A DNA stretch of 64,000 bases, taken from Condylostoma magnum. Lineage: Eukaryota > Ciliophora > Heterotrichea > Heterotrichida > Condylostomatidae. This document shows, in pieces, positions 34,834-46,456 of this stretch. The translations under genes were made by a program, and so were the position numbers. The first letter of the stretch is position 1; every line of letters begins with the position of its first letter. The notes under the pieces were generated by a model. The model did not search any database and had not been told where the DNA came from. It worked only from the letters and a program-made list of their open reading frames with translations. Location of the stretch: positions 1-64,000 of the forward strand of contig CAKKTI010000063.1 in the NCBI GenBank assembly GCA_920105805.1, read 5' to 3'.

Positions 34834-36306
34834 ATGGGCTGCGGAAACAGTAAAAAGACATAGGGAAGACTCCCTACATTAAACAGAGGTAAAATTAACA
34901 ACATCAACGAAATAACAGTCCAACCATCTCTCTTCGTAAAGGCAAACGAGAAAAAATTCCAGGAAGTGTACAGACTCGGTGAGATTATGGGGGACGGGGC
35001 ATTTGGAGAAGTCAGATGGTGCATTCAACGGCAGTCTAAGGTGAGAAGGGCAGTTAAAATCTGTAGAAAGGATCTCATTGTAACTGAGGAGCAAAAGTTA
35101 AAAATGTTAAATGAAATCGAGGTTTTAAAAATAATGGATCATCCCAATATAATAAGAGCCTATGAGTTCTTTGAGGATCAAAAGCGACTGTTTATTGTGA
35201 TGGAGTTGTGTAAAGGGGGTGATCTTTTTGACATGATTACTAAAAGGTAAAATTTTACTGAGAATCAGGCAGCTCAGATAATGAAGTAATTATTTAGTGC
35301 TATTTAATACTTTCATGAGAGATGCGTTGTACATAGAGACCTTAAACCAGAGAATATACTGCTGGAGGACCGATAGGATGTTCTGAATATAAAGCTCATT
35401 GATTTCGGAGCTGCTATATTCCTCAGGAACAATGAGAAAATAAAGGGGGCTATTGGTACTGCTTATTACATAGCACCAGAGGTGCTTAATGGAATGTATG
35501 ATCATAGATGTGATATATGAAGCAGTGGCGTTATTCTGTACATTCTTCTAGCTGGTCACGCTCCCTTTGAAGGTGATCAGGACAAAGAGATCATAGCCAA
35601 TATAAAAAGAGGAGTGTATTCCTTAGAAGGGGAAAACTGGTAATTTGTAACAGATTCTGCTAAAGATCTAATACAAAAGCTGATATGTCCAGTTGGCCAA
35701 CGATTAACAGCAGAGGAAGCCTTAAGTCATCCATGAATCAGTGAATTCTCCAGAAGAGATGCCCCGGACACCCACGTAATAGAGCATGCACTGGACAACC
35801 TGAGAAAATTCAATCTAAACAACAAACTAAGAGACGCGGTGCATACATTCATAACTACTCATATCCTCACATCTAAAGACACCAAAGAACTCCGAGATGT
35901 GTTTAGAAAAATTGACCTAGACAGTGACGGTAAACTCAGTAAGAGTGAACTACTCACTCACTACTCCCTTAGCCTTGGAGTAGAGCAAGCCGAGGAGGAA
36001 GTAGAGAGGATAATGAGGGACGTGGATACTGATAACAACGGGTTTATAGACTACACTGAGTTTATCAAGGCCTCAATTGACTCTAGAGTCGTGCTGACTA
36101 AGGAAAATCTAAGAGCAACCTTCTAAATGTTTGATGAAGATAGTTCTGGGTCAATATCAGCATCGGAGTTAAGAAAGATACTGGAGGGAGGAGCTACTTC
36201 GGACGACAGGGTATGGAGAGGCATCATCAGCGAAGTTGATCAAAATGGGGACGGAGAGATAGATTATAAGGAGTTTGAAGATATCGTTTTATCTAAGATT
36301 AATTAA
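34834..36306 (+). CDS. calcium-dependent protein kinase (CDPK)
   Basis: 490 residues. It starts MGCGNS (N-myristoylation Gly2 plus palmitoylation Cys3, so membrane anchored). The kinase has the G-loop GDGAFGEV, the VAIK-type Lys in RRAVKICRK, HRDLKPEN, DFGAA in place of DFG-L, and GTAYYIAPEVL. A junction helix is followed by four EF-hands: DLDSDGKLSKSE, DVDTDNNGFIDY, DEDSSGSISASE, DQNGDGEIDYKE. CDWSSG-type positions (DIWSSGV, HPWISEF) use TGA for Trp. It ends LSKIN at tandem TAA-TAG (36304-36309); the next TGA in frame (36328) is only 7 nt from the next start and less likely. Confidence 0.96.
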
Positions 36307-36337
36307 TAGGTATGTTTTATTATGCATTGAAATAAAA

Positions 36338-36712
36338 ATGAATAGAAAAAGACTTCCTTTGGAGTTTCTACCGCAGAGCATTTCTAAGTTCTAGAAGATT
36401 AGACCGAGGTTTCAATTACCACGAATACAAAGTACCAGGAATATAAGATCATAGGAAGACGGAACTCCGCATTTTAGGCAACCTGAAACACCACAAATTG
36501 TAGTCAAAAATGTTCCTGTAAAGAAAGTATGTCCAATTCAAAGTAAAAAGCTCCCTCATTTAAGGCCAATAAAGCACTTAATTACGCCGAGAACGAAAAG
36601 AACTGTTTTTACATTTGCTAGCCCAAGAGAGGTCATATACAAACCCTTTTTAAATACTATGAAAAAATCAAGTTCTAACAAAGAAATGCTTATCACTTTT
36701 TCAAAATTGTAA
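36338..36712 (+). CDS. small basic protein, unknown
   Basis: 124 residues, strongly basic and Pro-rich (MNRKRLPLEFLPQSISKFQK; RTKRTVFTFASPREVIYKPF). It lies 31 nt downstream of the CDPK stop and ends at tandem TAA-TAA (36710-36715). No domain. Possibly a microtubule- or DNA-associated basic protein. Confidence 0.5.
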
Positions 36713-36849
36713 TAAGATTATAACTAAATTGAAATATTCTATAAATCTTCTAAAAATTGTGTTTTTATACATTTTACTACTTTTAGCTTTATTATGTACT
36801 AAAATTAAATACAAATCAATGATTATATCCAGTCTTATAATCTCTGTAT

Positions 36850-37839
36850 ATGATGATATTAGTTTTAATCCCCTAAATCTTATTTCTGATAACCTTCCAA
36901 AATAATCACACTACACCTAAGCTATCCGTTATTAGATTAAATATATGGAAGGCTGCTGAAATGGATATAAAGAATGTGTTATTTATTGCTGTACTTAAGT
37001 TTATCGTTGTTTGCTGTTTACTTGAAAGGGAATTAAAAAGTGTTGTGCCTGCTGGTGATACCCCCTGAAAGAATGCTGCTCATCTTGCTGCAGAAAATGT
37101 GACGATTATGTAAATCCATACAGAAGAGGTGATTATGAAATTGTAGTTTAGTTTATTTAAAGTTTCTAAATAAATGTCTTTACCAGAATAATAAATTATT
37201 CAGTCTCTTTTAAAGGAAAGTTAGTAAATGAATGCAGTTTAATAATCTGAAATATAGGAAGAGTTCCTGTGTAATTGGAGTGGATAGTGTGATTTTCATT
37301 AATAAACGATTTTAAATGATCCTATAATAATTAAGAAATAAAGACCCCTATCTATTTCAGTATCTCCAGAGATTTAATCTGATATAAAATACACTAGAAA
37401 TAAATCTTGTTATAATAAGCAGCGAAATAATTGTAGAATAAGTCCAATTCAGTACCCTTATATTCAGTAATCCGTATAATGAAATAATAAACTAGATAAC
37501 TCTTTTACCTATAAGCATAAAAAATTCTTATAAAACAAGAAAAACAAATTAAAGTAGGAAACAAGACAACAGTTTTTAAATAACTAAAAATAATGTAAAT
37601 GTCTGATAACTAGAAATATAGGATAATCTAAATGTAACTCAAACAACTGTTTTCTTGATCTTTTCAAGCAATTTAGACGAAATAATTAATTTCCAATGCC
37701 TGAAATCACAGCTAGAACTCCAACTCCATCTAAAATGATACAACTAAAACCATACTCAACTACAAGAACCTAATTTTAAACTGCAAATAAAAAGAAACAA
37801 CAATTTACTTTCAAAGGCTTACGAAAAAGTACTATTTAA
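36850..37839 (+). CDS. hypothetical protein, start uncertain
   Basis: An open frame of 329 codons. The first ~105 residues contain two hydrophobic stretches (MMILVLIPQILFLITF; VLFIAVLKFIVVCCLL). The rest is Gln/Asn/Ser-rich. A second ATG at 37174 in an A-rich context (MSLPEQQIIQSLLKESQQMN) may be the true start, in which case the 5' part is intergenic or another small gene. TAA at 37837-37839 overlaps the last codons of the convergent IQ-MORN gene. Not recognised. Confidence 0.4.
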
Positions 37840-38533
37840 CCTCTCTCCAATTAATCAACTTCCCTTTACTCCATACTCCATTTCTGGTTTAAATTCCATT
37901 AAAGATTTACCCTTATCCTTCCATCAACCCATTTCTCCACTCTCCTTTGAACGTTTTGCCATCGGCTCATTAGTAAAACCCGTATCCATGCTTCTTACCA
38001 GTTTAGTACTCTCCTTTGTACTTTCTCCCGTCTTTCCAAAAGTAAGTCCCAGATCCATGGAAATTTCCTTGGTATCATTCTCCTTCGTACTATCTGCCAT
38101 CCGATCACTTATATATACCAATACCATGAAACAGATTGTTTTTGAGCTCTCCGTAGTACTGACTGCCGTCTGAAAGCTTTAAGGAGTGAATATTATGCTT
38201 TTATTTCACCTACTTCTTTAACAATAGCTGTTAGATTGTACTCATTTACGTTAGCCGTATACTTGGTGTATCATTTGTCCAATTTTAATTTGCTTTTGGT
38301 GAGGACTGAATTGATGTACTGAAAAACGATAAGTCTTTGATTATTTTGGCACAAGCTTTTAATTATTTTCGAGCCAGGTAGCCTCGAATTGCTGCTTTTA
38401 CTTTTGAGAATTCTTAGGGATATAGTGATGCATATGTTTATAGGCGGTTACGCCTTGTGCTTAAGTCGTTTAGTTCGGAGTTATCAGTTATAGTACAGCA
38501 AATTCCGGATTTACATGAGCAGTATCCTCCCAT
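37832..38533 (-). CDS. IQ-motif and MORN-repeat protein with lipidation-type N-terminus
   Basis: 233 residues. The N-terminus MGGYCSCKSGICC could be myristoylated on Gly2 and palmitoylated on Cys. An IQ-like helix (VKAAIRGYLARKQLKACAKI) would bind calmodulin. Then come five or six MORN repeats (YYGELKNNLFHGIGIYKW, YEGEWYQGNFHGSGTYFW, YKGEYQTGKKHGYGFYQW). Repeat Trp are often TGA. This suggests a calmodulin-linked membrane-cytoskeleton adaptor. TAG at 37832 is the likely stop. Confidence 0.85.
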
Positions 38534-38790
38534 ATTAATTTTTGCTTTTTTGAATTTAAAGCTATTATCATATGTTTTTATCACCAAATTTGTTTATAAC
38601 TTGAAATGTTGTAATGTCTATTGATCTAGTTTTCCATATATCTTTGTGAGTATTTAAAAGCATAAAAGTTATTTTCATTAAATTATAAACTATGCTACCC
38701 TTTCTACCTAAATTCTAAATTACTTTAAAATCATTTTAGTATCCATTACCCAAATCCAACCATCAAAAATAATCAATTAAAATAATAAAA

Positions 38791-41700
38791 ATGACAGACA
38801 CTAAAAGAGAGAGTTAAACTCTAGTTACACACAATCACTTTGCAATTGATGCCACCGACTTGAATGAGTTAGTAGATAGCTACAAAGATCGAACAGAGGG
38901 GGAAGAGATAGATTTAATCATCTCGAAATACCAGGATGTGACTGGGCTCCTAACAGCCCTTGAGACCTCAAAGACAGCTGGTATAAGTGACAACACTATT
39001 CAACAACGTAAGGACTAATTCGGTGAGAATGCTAAGACAATACGAGACCCCCTTAGCTACTGTGCCTTGTGCTGGGAGGCCATGGAAGACTTCACCATGC
39101 GAATTCTTCTGGTGCTTGGACTCATATCCATTCCAATAGGTTTGACAATTGGCCAGCATCCCGAGCATGAGTGGATTGAAGGCTTTGCTATATGTGTGGC
39201 AGTAGCCCTTGTTGTGAACGTCACAGCACTCAATGACTACCAAAAAGAAAAAAAATTCAGGGAACTACAGGACTCGTATAACAGCAGCGACACAGTACAG
39301 CTTATAAGAAATGGAAAGCAGAAATCTTTACAGATTAACGATATTCTGGTAGGGGATATTGTGCAGCTAACTACAGGCCTGGTACTTCCGTGCGATGGCG
39401 TACTGATTCGCTCAGATAACCTAGAGATGGATGAGTCGGCAATGACTGGAGAAAACGACAGTATACATAAAGCGTCAGTTAGTGCCTGTGTTGAGGAATT
39501 AGAGCAGTACAGACATAGGAAGGCTAAGCAAAGCAAGCAAGCCAAAACAGCGACGTCACACCATGACGTCAGATCCCCCGTAGTGTTATCAGGAACCACA
39601 GTGCAATCTGGAAGTGGAATGATTGTAGTCATAGCTGTTGGTTAAAACTCAGCAGAGGGAAGACTGTTCTAACTTGCTACACAAGAGGAAGTAGAGACAC
39701 CTTTGTAGGCAAAGTTGAACAAAATTGCTATTGATATCTCTAAGTTTGCACTTCTGTGCGCCACGCTGGTACTTGTGGCTATGTTTTTGAGATTTGGGTT
39801 GGAAGTAGCGGCAGAGGTTACTGAGTTTGATTCGAATATACATGTAATGGAATTTATGGACTACTGCTTTACAGCTATTACTGTGCTGGTGGTTGCCATA
39901 CCGGAGGGATTACCACTTGCAGTTACTATATCAATGGCTTACTCAGTACAAAGGATGCAAAAGGAGAATAATTTGGTGAAAAAGATGCATGCATGCGAGA
40001 CTATGGGAGGGGCAGACATGATCTGCTCAGATAAAACTGGTACTCTGACTACCAATGATATGCTTATTGCCGAGTTTTTACAGTTTGGGGAAATTATGGA
40101 TGTAGAGTTCTTAGGGAAGGATGATAGGTCTAAAGATATCTTTAGAAGCAGGTATCTCCATATACTTAAGGAGTCTATGTGCTGTAATAGTGGGATTACT
40201 TTTGAGAATAAGAGGAATGAAGAGACTGGAAAGGATGAAAGTATACCGATCGGGTCTAGAACAGAGTACTCTATGGTTAAGTTTATGCAGGTATTGGGAC
40301 ATGATGATTTTGAGGAGACTTAAAACTCCTATGATTATCTTAAAGTGAATCCCTTTAGCTCTTAAAGAAAGAAGTCAAGTGCTGTTATAGCTAAAGAGGA
40401 GGAAAACCGAGTGCATATGAAAGGAGCGTCGGAATGGGTGTTTAGTCAATGTAAATATATACTAAACGAAAAGGCAAAGCCTGTAAAAATAAACAAGGAG
40501 TTCAGGTAACAGCTAATGAGTAAGATCTTGCAAATGAACAGTCACGGGCTGAGAACAATCTGTCTGGCATACCTAGATCTGCCTTAAGACTACGATTACA
40601 CTTAAAATGACTAAGATACAGGATTTCCTCTAGTAGAAAGTGAACACTTTGTTTGCATTGGAATTTGTGGTATAAAAGATCCAATAAGACCAGAAGTTCC
40701 GACCGCTGTAAAACAATGCCAAGGTGCTCATATAAAGGTAAGGATGATAACTGGGGACAATGAAATCACAGCCAAGGCTATTGCAATGGAGTGCAATATA
40801 ATACAAGATGACTACGAGGATGGCGTGATAAATGGTAAAGACTTCTATGAGCGTATTGGAGGAGTAGTGTGTGCACACTGTAAAAAAGACAAGGACTGTA
40901 AGTGCCCTAAGAACCAGAAAGACTATGATGAGTAAAAAGAGACAAAATTAGAAATAAGAAGTGATGAAGTAGGGGATTTAGAGACCTTCAAGACAATTGT
41001 GCAAAAGATAGCAGTTATGGCTAGATCTTAACCCGAGCACAAGTACGCAATGGTTACTGGGCTTGGTTAACTAGGACACGTAGTAGCAGTGACTGGGGAC
41101 GGTACTAACGATGCCCCAGCATTAAAAAAGGCTGATATTGGGTTTGCCATGGGAATCCAGGGCACTAAGCTGTCTAAGGAAGTTGCTGATATTATTCTAC
41201 TTGACGACAACTTCGCATCTATCGTAGTTGCGGTTAAATGGGGAAGAAACATATACGACAACATAAGAAAATACATACAGTTCCAACTTACAGCGAATGT
41301 AGTGGCTGTTTCTACCGCTATAGTGGGTGCAATTACTATAAAACAGTCTCCAATGGCTGCTGTATAGATGCTGTGGATAAATCTAATCATGAACACCTTC
41401 GCCTCCCTTGCATTGGCAACTGAGGAGCCTAAAGAAGCATTGTTGAAAAGACCACCGCAGAGTAGAACCATGTCAATTGTGTCTAAGATGATGTGGAAGC
41501 ATATATTTGGACAGGGGATCGTGTAGATCACTATCATTTTCCTTATTTTGTACGCAGGGGATCAATGGATACCTGAGGAAGCTGAGGAGGATGAAATAAA
41601 GACTAATGGAGACTTCGTAGCGTCAGGAAGACTGTATCATTTCGATGGTTCTGAGGACTATAAGGAGGATTTCGAGGATCCTGATATTGGGCCAAGCAGA

Positions 41701-42117
41701 CATCTTACATTTTTGTTCAACACTTTCGTGTTTTTGCAGCTTTTTAATGAGTTTAATAGCAGAAGGATACATGATGAGCTGAATGTTTTCGAAGGGCTTT
41801 GGGGAGATTGGCTGTTTGTAGGAATTTGGGTATTTACTATTGTAGCACAGGCTATTATGGTCTAATTTGGCTAATATGCGTTTAGCACAAGCTTTTACGG
41901 ATTATCAGCTGCTCAGTGGTTCCTTTCTATGGGAATCGGAGTCATTTCACTACCTTGGAGACTTGTACTGGTATACATGCCAGATTCATGCTTCAAGGAG
42001 TACGGAAAAGGATCTATTTAACTAGGGAAGCCTTCTATGCATAGACATGCAAGCGGGTCTGCAAGAGGGAATAGGATTAATCAGCTTTTGAGGAAGGCTA
42101 CTTCTAGGGATCATTGA
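38791..42117 (+). CDS. plasma-membrane-type Ca2+-transporting P-type ATPase (PMCA)
   Basis: 1,108 residues in one uninterrupted frame. It has the P2-ATPase marks: TGE loop (AMTGEND), PEGLP at 371-375 in M4, the phosphorylation site SDKTGTLTT (Asp414), the nucleotide-binding [18 protein letters not shown] at 768-778 and [19 protein letters not shown] in M6. The order and the M4/M6 residues are those of PMCA (type IIB). The short C-terminus carries a basic stretch ([15 protein letters not shown]), a possible calmodulin site. The protein exports Ca2+ from cytosol at plasma membrane or alveolar sacs. TGA at 42115 or, as Trp, TAA at 42121 ends it. Confidence 0.96.
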
Positions 42118-42161
42118 TCTTAACTAAAATTATTGATATAAATGTGTATTAGAAACAATTA

Positions 42162-42389
42162 CTAATTAATCCATTTAGTCTTCTCCGGCTTTACAATCAG
42201 CACCCATTCGTACTCATCCTCTAAGTCTTCCTTTTTCAAGAACTTTTTCTATGAAAGAATAGCCCGTGTTGATGATAATCTCCACTTATAATAGTGGTTC
42301 CACACCTTCCTCAATTTAGTTCTAACATTTTTGACCCTTTAAACATCATTGTATCAAAAATTACTCAAAACCCGGGGAATTTTAATCAT
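42162..42389 (-). CDS. small basic protein, unknown
   Basis: 75 residues: MIKIPRVLSNFWYNDVQRVK, then KWRLSSTRAILSQKKF and a charged C-terminus ending KPEKTKWIN before TAG. It contains a single Met, so the start is fixed at 42389, only 6 nt (TATAAA) from the importin-like start on the other strand. No domain was recognised. Coding is supported by a balanced composition with several Trp. Confidence 0.55.
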
Positions 42390-42395
42390 TATAAA

Positions 42396-43961
42396 ATGTT
42401 ACAGAACTAAAGAATACAACAACGCAATGCAAACTTTTAACTTCCAGATTTAGGATAAGCTTCATTTAAAAGGTAGTAAAATATACAGCAATTAAGACGC
42501 AAAAGAAGAATGAAACTTTTTAAGGAAAAGAGGAATTTATAGGATACTGATTCATTATTTAATGCTGATATTCCTGATTAATTGCTAGAGAATTATCCGG
42601 AACTACAGCTTCATTAGTACAGTGTATAGGACAAAATACAGTTACTTTGCTAGGCTGTATGGCATAACTAAGATGACTTAACTCTGCAGTACTAAGCGCT
42701 ATTTGTAATGTACTAAATCACTGTAAAAATAGATAAATAGTTGTACTGTGTGTTTCTATAGCACGGATTTATTGATATTTTAAAGCGAGTTGTTACGAAT
42801 AGGAATAATAAACAAATTGAATCAATTGCTCTCAAAATTTTAGTAGGTCTTTCATAGGGGGATAGTACAATAGCTAAACTAATCCTTAATGAGCAGTGCT
42901 TTGAATACATTTTCTAGTATATATAACAAAGCTAAAATCCGCAAATTGAGTATTGTATGGTTGCTTTATGTAATTTTTGTCATGAAAAGGATGTTTTAGA
43001 TTACATTTTTCAGTCATTTGGGCTAAAACTTATTCGATTCCTTTGTGAAAATTTCGTATTCAAGGATTAGGCTGATGATGTAGTAGTAGAAAATCTTTAT
43101 ATCTTTATAGGACATATCACAGATTGCATGGATTACTAGGAAAACGATATTTTGACTATAATCTAGTACATTGTCTTAATTTGAGATAAGCTTTAGTTAG
43201 ATTTCCATGCATAACATATACTGCAAATCTTAATGAATTTAGTAACTGAACTTAATTTTGACCAAATGAAGGTTTTAATGCTAACTCCATAAGTTCCTAT
43301 AGTTCCTTATCTTGTTGAAAGAATCGAATAGTCAGAGTAAGAAATAAGATCTAAAATTATAAGAGTTTTATGCTAGATTAGTAGTGAGTCGGAGGATACT
43401 ACGATTTTGTTACTAAATACAGATTTTATAGATATCCTGCATAAAAACTATTAAAATCTTAACTAGGCTGACCATGAGTGTATAAATGTACTAATAGCAA
43501 ATATTCTGGTATCTGAATCCCATATACAGCTAATAGTACAACACCCATTATTCTTCAACATGATTCAATCTTTATAACACTCAAATATAGCTGTAAAATC
43601 CTAAGCAATGCAGTGTCTAAGCAACTTGATTTTCAATGACCTGGAGAAATTTGCTGCTATTGTAATCTAAAGAGAAGTCCTAGATCTTTTAGATATACCA
43701 GAAAGAGGAGATTAGATATCATATACAAAGAATTTCTTGTATTTAATTGAGTACATTTTGCAATAAAAAGACAATCCTTAATTTAGGAATTTAATACAGA
43801 ATTGATTCGAATAAAAAAACATTGCTGAGTATTTATCATCTTTAGCAGTCTCATAAGACTAAGAAATGAGCTTTGTTGCCTCTAATATATTAGATAATTA
43901 TTTTAATGAAGAAAATCATGTAAATGTTGATGAATTAGTAGATGAATTTGTCATAGGTTAA
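42396..43961 (+). CDS. importin-alpha-like armadillo protein
   Basis: 521 residues. The N-terminus has an importin-beta-binding-like basic helix (FKRQQNIQQLRRKRRMKLFK). The rest is a solenoid of ~40-residue ARM-type helices (IESIALKILVGLSQGD; IEYCMVALCNFCHEKD; VKSQAMQCLSNLIFND). It is more divergent than canonical importin-alpha: the W-x-x-x-N ladders are weak, so cargo binding may differ. TAA at 43959 is the likely stop, 15 nt from the convergent DHHC gene. Confidence 0.72.
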
Positions 43962-43976
43962 TTAATTATTTAAAAA

Positions 43977-44774
43977 TTATGTAGTATGCTGTATAAAAAT
44001 TGTATCGTTATCATTGCTAGGCTCTTCGCAGTTTTCATTGTTCTCTATGTTCATTTAGCTCTCATTTATCTTAGGGGTAACTTTACTATGTGATTCCTAG
44101 GATCTCTTACTTTATATATATTAATAAGTTGTTATACCCTTTCTTGCTAGATAAATATGGAATGATAATAAAACTGATAAAAGGCCTAATATTATTGTTT
44201 GTATGAACCACATTATATACTATGAGATTAAGAAATCTTACAACTGCATATTATTGTAAGTTTTTTCTATTCTTTATTCTATTTCATCGTAATTATTCAC
44301 TATTTATATAAGAATAACTGATCCGAAGCATATTAGTGTAAGATAGTTTACAAGGCAGAATATAGTTAAAACAATAAAATAGGGGTAGTTTTTACGTCCT
44401 ATACAGCTGTTAAGTCATATACAATGATGATCGAATTTTTCAATACATTTATCGCATTGTGTACAGTGTTTGCTATCATCGCCCACTATTGATATACAAA
44501 TTGTACAGTATTTTACCTATTGTCAATTTTACTAATCACTAATTCTTATGTTATTTCTTATATTTTCGTCAGATGGATCGATGTATGTGGTTATTAATGC
44601 TAATATAATTATAAAGTAAAGTGAGATCCCGTACAATAAGGCAAATATTATTTATTAAATCTCTTCTAATAAAAATTGAGTAAAGCTGTAAGAAATAACT
44701 GTATTGACTATCGTCACTAATCAGCTTAGTAATTACGGTATATTGAAAGGAAGTTAAAACCCATTTTTTCTCAT
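43977..44774 (-). CDS. DHHC palmitoyltransferase
   Basis: 265 residues with four TM segments. The Cys-rich domain reads VKYCTICISIVGDDSKHCTQ, then [20 protein letters not shown] with an intact DHHC (W is TGA). After TM3/TM4 the TTxE-like motif is ITTYQYI, with Gln in place of Glu. The N-terminus MRKNGFQLPFNIPQLLSW resembles the RKNGW-QxP start common in the family, which fixes the start. It S-acylates proteins at the Golgi, plasma membrane or vesicles. TAA at 43977 is the stop. Confidence 0.9.
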
Positions 44775-45116
44775 CTATTTTTTACTTATAGTTATACTAA
44801 CTTTTTTTATATCATTATACAAATCCCTTGATTTTGATATTTTAAATATGAATTTTATAAGTAAAATTAGTTTCTTTCAAACTTGTTAAGTCAGTTTTAT
44901 TTACAGAAACATTTTCCTCATTTACTTTCATTTTTACAATAAATTTAATGATTTAAAGTATAAGACCATAGCTAGTAAAAATATTTTAGAAACACCGTCC
45001 AAAGGAAAATAGAATCAGTTTTACTGAATTCCACTAATTTTGCAAGAACTCTAGGATTTTCCCAGATCTTATATCGATGTTTTATATACAGAAAATTTTG
45101 GAAAAACAGAAAAATA
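44775..45116. other. divergent AT-rich spacer, no gene seen
   Basis: A 342-nt spacer between the divergent DHHC gene and the intron-bearing gene. In the DHHC frame there is a weak open extension upstream of the chosen ATG, but composition is low-complexity A/T. No other feature was seen. Confidence 0.5.
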
Positions 45117-45976
45117 ATGATAGACAAGAAACTTTAAGCTATAATAGCTTTGAGAAAATAATTATAAAGCTCTCTAAAAGATGCTATAGTATAATTCAGC
45201 TAACCCAAGAGTAAAAACTGAGAAAACTGATACAACACATTAACCATAATGTTAATTATCATTATAAAGTATTCTTTAGGCTGAAAGATAACTATAAAAT
45301 GCTATAGAAAAACCAAAGAATAATGAATAGATCCTTTACTAAAAAATATGTAGGTTATAAGGCTCAACATCATACTAAAAAGTTGAATTACTCATAGAAA
45401 ATGTAAAATTATTCCATACATGACTAAAAGCAGCCCTAATAGGAGCTCTATTAATCTTACGTTCAATATTCGTAAAGTGAGATGGTTTCTACTCGTAATT
45501 CTCCAAAACAGTAAAAAGTTCCTCGTAATTTTACTAGTAAGTAATAATTTAAAAAGAGATTAATGAAGAGAACACATGAACATCTATATTATGCCAGATC
45601 TTAGATCCCAGTGGTTTTGAATATAAAATGTGATAGCTTTTTTCTAAATTAGAATACTACTGATTAATCATTAGATAAGCTTTAAGAAAAACAAGTATTA
45701 TTTGACAAATTAGACGTAATTTTAAACAAGCCTCCAGTACAAAATCCTACAAAACTGATTTATCTATTAGCCTTTCGACTATGGGCAACAAATAGCAATA
45801 TAGTTAGTAGAATTCAAAAATAAGTTTAATTCTATATAAAATCTGTATAAAACACTTTAATATTTTACTCTTAGTCTTCAATTCCCCAATTACTGTTCTA
45901 ATATAAACTAATACACAGAGTTTCCACATACAACGCATGTGTAATACCTTCCTATATCATAAAAGCCTTACAATAA
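45117..45976 (+). CDS. unknown helical protein with two tiny introns
   Basis: Three exons, 45117-45381, 45398-45694 and 45714-45976, sum to 825 nt and encode 274 residues. The proposed introns are 16 nt (GTTGAATTACTCATAG) and 19 nt (GTATTATTTGACAAATTAG), both GT-AG. Each is needed to change frame between clearly coding stretches: NWENWYNTLTIMLIIIIKYS, then LFHTWLKAALIGALLILRS and DPSGFEYKMWQLFSKLEYYW, then NKPPVQNPTKLIYLLAFRLW. The protein is hydrophobic-helical and possibly membrane-associated. The pattern vaguely recalls peroxins PEX11/PEX16, but I do not assign it. Tiny introns fit heterotrich ciliates, whose introns are mostly 15-16 nt. Confidence 0.6.
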
Positions 45977-46015
45977 CTCATGAAATTCTATATACAAAAA
46001 CGTTATAAAATCAAT

Positions 46016-46456
46016 ATGGGATGCTGCTAGTCTAACAAATGTGATAATGCTGAAATAATTTATAGCTTACCAAATAGCCCTAAGAATAAGCAAGTAAACT
46101 ATAGCAAGAAACTAGATTTTCAAGATAATCTAAACATTAAGATACCCTACCAATAAGATCTCTGAGATAATTTTACAGTATAAAACACTGAGAACTCATG
46201 CAATAATTCAATAGCAAACTTATCTGAAATTTACAACGTGGAGGATAAGTATAGATCTGATGATTCCGAGCTTTAAATAAAATTGTTAAGAGATAAGCTA
46301 TCATAGGTTAATAAGAAGCTAAATAAAAAGATTGTTCACAGCTAGAAGAATGTTAATATTAATTAGAAAGTACGGAGACTTCTTAAAGATATTGATATTT
46401 CTCTTAAAGCTACTAATCAATCTTATAACAGCTCTGAAGATGATATTTTTACTTGA
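46016..46456 (+). CDS. N-terminally lipidated (MGCC) coiled-coil protein, unknown
   Basis: 146 residues. It starts MGCCQSNKCD, a typical myristoylation/palmitoylation site, has an acidic middle and ends with a leucine-rich coil (IKLLRDKLSQVNKKLNKKIV). It ends DDIFT-TGA-TAA (46454-46459). The ATG is in frame with the preceding gene, so TAA at 45974 must be a real stop for the two to be separate. Confidence 0.6.

Noticed and set aside
45117-45400. Alternative frame over the first exon (LRKLIQHINHNVNYHYKVFF)
   Set aside because: It is open and protein-like but lacks a good start. The chosen frame has an ATG and leads into the rest of the gene with one tiny intron.
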